Source: an uncultured Flavobacteriaceae bacterium (GTDB lineage: Bacteria > Bacteroidota > Bacteroidia > Flavobacteriales > Flavobacteriaceae). Taken from it: a DNA stretch of 7,571 nt. The notes under the pieces are model-generated. The model had not been told where the DNA came from. It did no database searches and saw only the letters and a list, made by a program, of their open reading frames with translations. Below are positions 6,506-7,571 of this stretch, piece by piece. Both the position numbers and the translations under genes were made by a program. The stretch covers positions 1 through 7,571 of the forward strand of contig CAJWFY010000069.1 of NCBI GenBank assembly GCA_913031655.1, read 5' to 3'. How positions within the stretch are numbered: the stretch's first letter is position 1; the number at the start of each line of letters is the position of its first letter.

Positions 6506-7558
6506 ATGAAAGATTTAAAGTACTTAGCTGCATACACCATTCCTCTTGCTACGGCGCTTTCAATTGGATCAAGAGGTTGGCTAACTTTTTCCGCGGTACT
6601 CTTTGCTTTTATTGTTATTCCGGTAATTGAAGTAATTGTAGGGAAAGACTCTATAAATCTGTCTAAGAATGAGGTCCAGAAAAAAAAAGGCAATAGAATT
6701 TTTGATATAATGCTTTATTTAAATCTTCCTATTGTTTTTAGTCTTCTATATTGGTCGTTCACAAACATTTCCAATATAGACTATTCTTTGTTTGAGTTAA
6801 TTGGCCTTTCTTATTCGGTTGGAATTCTTTTGGCCACTAACGCAATAAATGTGGCACACGAGCTTGGTCACAGAACTACACTTTTTGAAAGGACCTTGAG
6901 TAAAACTCTTTATATGCCGTGTTTATACATGCACTTCTACATAGAACACAACTATGGGCACCATTTAAAGGTCGCAACGCCAGAGGATGGGGCAACAGCA
7001 AAGTACAATCAAACTGTTTATTCTTTTTGGGTTTCCTCAGTGACAAAACAATATTTTGATGCATGGAAGAAACAAAAAGAACTCTTATCTAACTCTGGGT
7101 CAAGCTTTTACTCTTTTAAAAACGACATGATCTGGTACCTAATAATACAGTCAGCATATCTTGCGGGTGTCTATGCTGTTTTTTCATATAAAGCATTGGT
7201 TTTTGCAGTATTTATAGGTGTAATTTCATTTTTATTTCTAGAGACAATAAACTATATAGAGCATTACGGCTTAAGAAGGTTTAAAGCCAGCTCTGGGAGA
7301 TATGAACGCGTTCAGGAAATTCATTCTTGGAACTCCAATCATAGCATAGGGAGAATAGTTCTTTACGAATTAACCAGACACAGTGATCATCATTACAAAG
7401 CTTCAAAAAAATATCAAATATTGGACTGTTTTGAAAAAAGCCCCGAGCTCCCGTTCGGATATCCTTCCTCAATTATATTAAGCCTTTTCCCTCCATTATG
7501 GTTTAGAGCTATCAACCCGCTAGTTCCAGAGAAAATGAAAAGCAAACAAAAACTATAA
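6506..7558 (+). CDS. alkB: AlkB-type membrane di-iron alkane/fatty-acyl monooxygenase
   Basis: A 350-residue integral membrane protein of the fatty acid desaturase/hydroxylase superfamily, in the alkane 1-monooxygenase branch, which adds oxygen to the terminal carbon of an alkyl chain using electrons from rubredoxin. All nine expected His ligands are present: HELGH (118-122), EHNYGHH (147-153), the AlkB signature NYIEHYGL (249-256) and RHSDHH (291-296, here LTRHSDHH rather than the usual LQRHSDHH). Hydrophobic segments lie roughly at 8-20, 28-45, 68-85, 95-112, 208-226, 229-247 and 321-335. It is shorter than the roughly 400-residue Pseudomonas enzyme, mainly at the ends. The frame stays open upstream to a TTG at 6455, but MKDLKYLAAYTIP is the typical start. 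No rubredoxin or reductase gene is nearby. The true substrate (alkane, lipid or other) is uncertain. Unrelated to the DNA repair protein also named AlkB. Confidence 0.88.
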   Translation: MKDLKYLAAYTIPLATALSIGSRGWLTFSAVLFAFIVIPVIEVIVGKDSINLSKNEVQKKKGNRIFDIMLYLNLPIVFSLLYWSFTNISNIDYSLFELIGLSYSVGILLATNAINVAHELGHRTTLFERTLSKTLYMPCLYMHFYIEHNYGHHLKVATPEDGATAKYNQTVYSFWVSSVTKQYFDAWKKQKELLSNSGSSFYSFKNDMIWYLIIQSAYLAGVYAVFSYKALVFAVFIGVISFLFLETINYIEHYGLRRFKASSGRYERVQEIHSWNSNHSIGRIVLYELTRHSDHHYKASKKYQILDCFEKSPELPFGYPSSIILSLFPPLWFRAINPLVPEKMKSKQKL

Positions 7559-7571
7559 AAAGTCTTATCAA

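Noticed and set aside
6421..6693. 90-residue minus-strand frame overlapping the AlkB-like start and the ybeY promoter
   Set aside because: It is antisense to the N-terminal codons of the AlkB-like gene, runs across the divergent promoter region and has no recognisable domain.
6876..7472. Two minus-strand frames of about 62 residues inside the AlkB-like gene
   Set aside because: Both are antisense to conserved His-motif codons and have no features of their own.
1..7571. Mobile element, CRISPR array, tRNA or defence-type cassette
   Set aside because: I saw no transposase or integrase motifs, no regularly spaced direct repeats, no cloverleaf-like sequence and no defence genes; apart from the AlkB-like gene the content is core metabolism and information processing.

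Overview
The window looks like ordinary chromosomal DNA from a low-GC member of the Bacteroidota, most likely a marine-type flavobacterium. Three things point there. The gene before pgk's end partner is a DUF4837 lipoprotein, a family I know only from this phylum. Promoter-like motifs fit the Bacteroidota -7 consensus TAnnTTTG. Shine-Dalgarno sequences are absent and start codons instead follow A/T-rich leaders. The protein sequences of HolB, YbeY and the AlkB-like enzyme also read as flavobacterial. Species cannot be named from the sequence alone.

Layout: (1) 1-1896, minus strand: pgk (glycolysis) followed 9 bp later by a DUF4837 lipoprotein gene that runs off the left edge. (2) 1897-1970: a short divergent promoter region with one copy of TATCTTTG facing each way. 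(3) 1971-3101, plus strand: holB, the delta' subunit of the DNA polymerase III clamp loader. (4) 3102-3261: a convergent spacer with short inverted repeats, probably terminators. (5) 3262-6437, minus strand: a compact ybeY-mnmG-methyltransferase operon, covering rRNA maturation/ribosome quality control, tRNA wobble-uridine modification, and an uncharacterised class I SAM methyltransferase. (6) 6438-6505: a second divergent promoter region. (7) 6506-7558, plus strand: an AlkB-type membrane di-iron monooxygenase. The last 13 bases hold nothing recognisable.

The most notable non-genic signal is a pair of 16-bp sites built on CACGTG that match the ParB-binding centromere parS. One (6013-6028) matches the bacterial parS consensus at every position and lies inside the last codons of ybeY. 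The other (4115-4130) is a near-match just past the mnmG stop. They bracket mnmG almost exactly and suggest that the region lies in the origin-proximal partition zone of the chromosome. No parA, parB, dnaA or rsmG gene lies in the window.

I found no mobile element, CRISPR array, RNA gene or new defence-like system. The genes are mostly conserved housekeeping functions; the AlkB-like gene is the only clearly accessory one.
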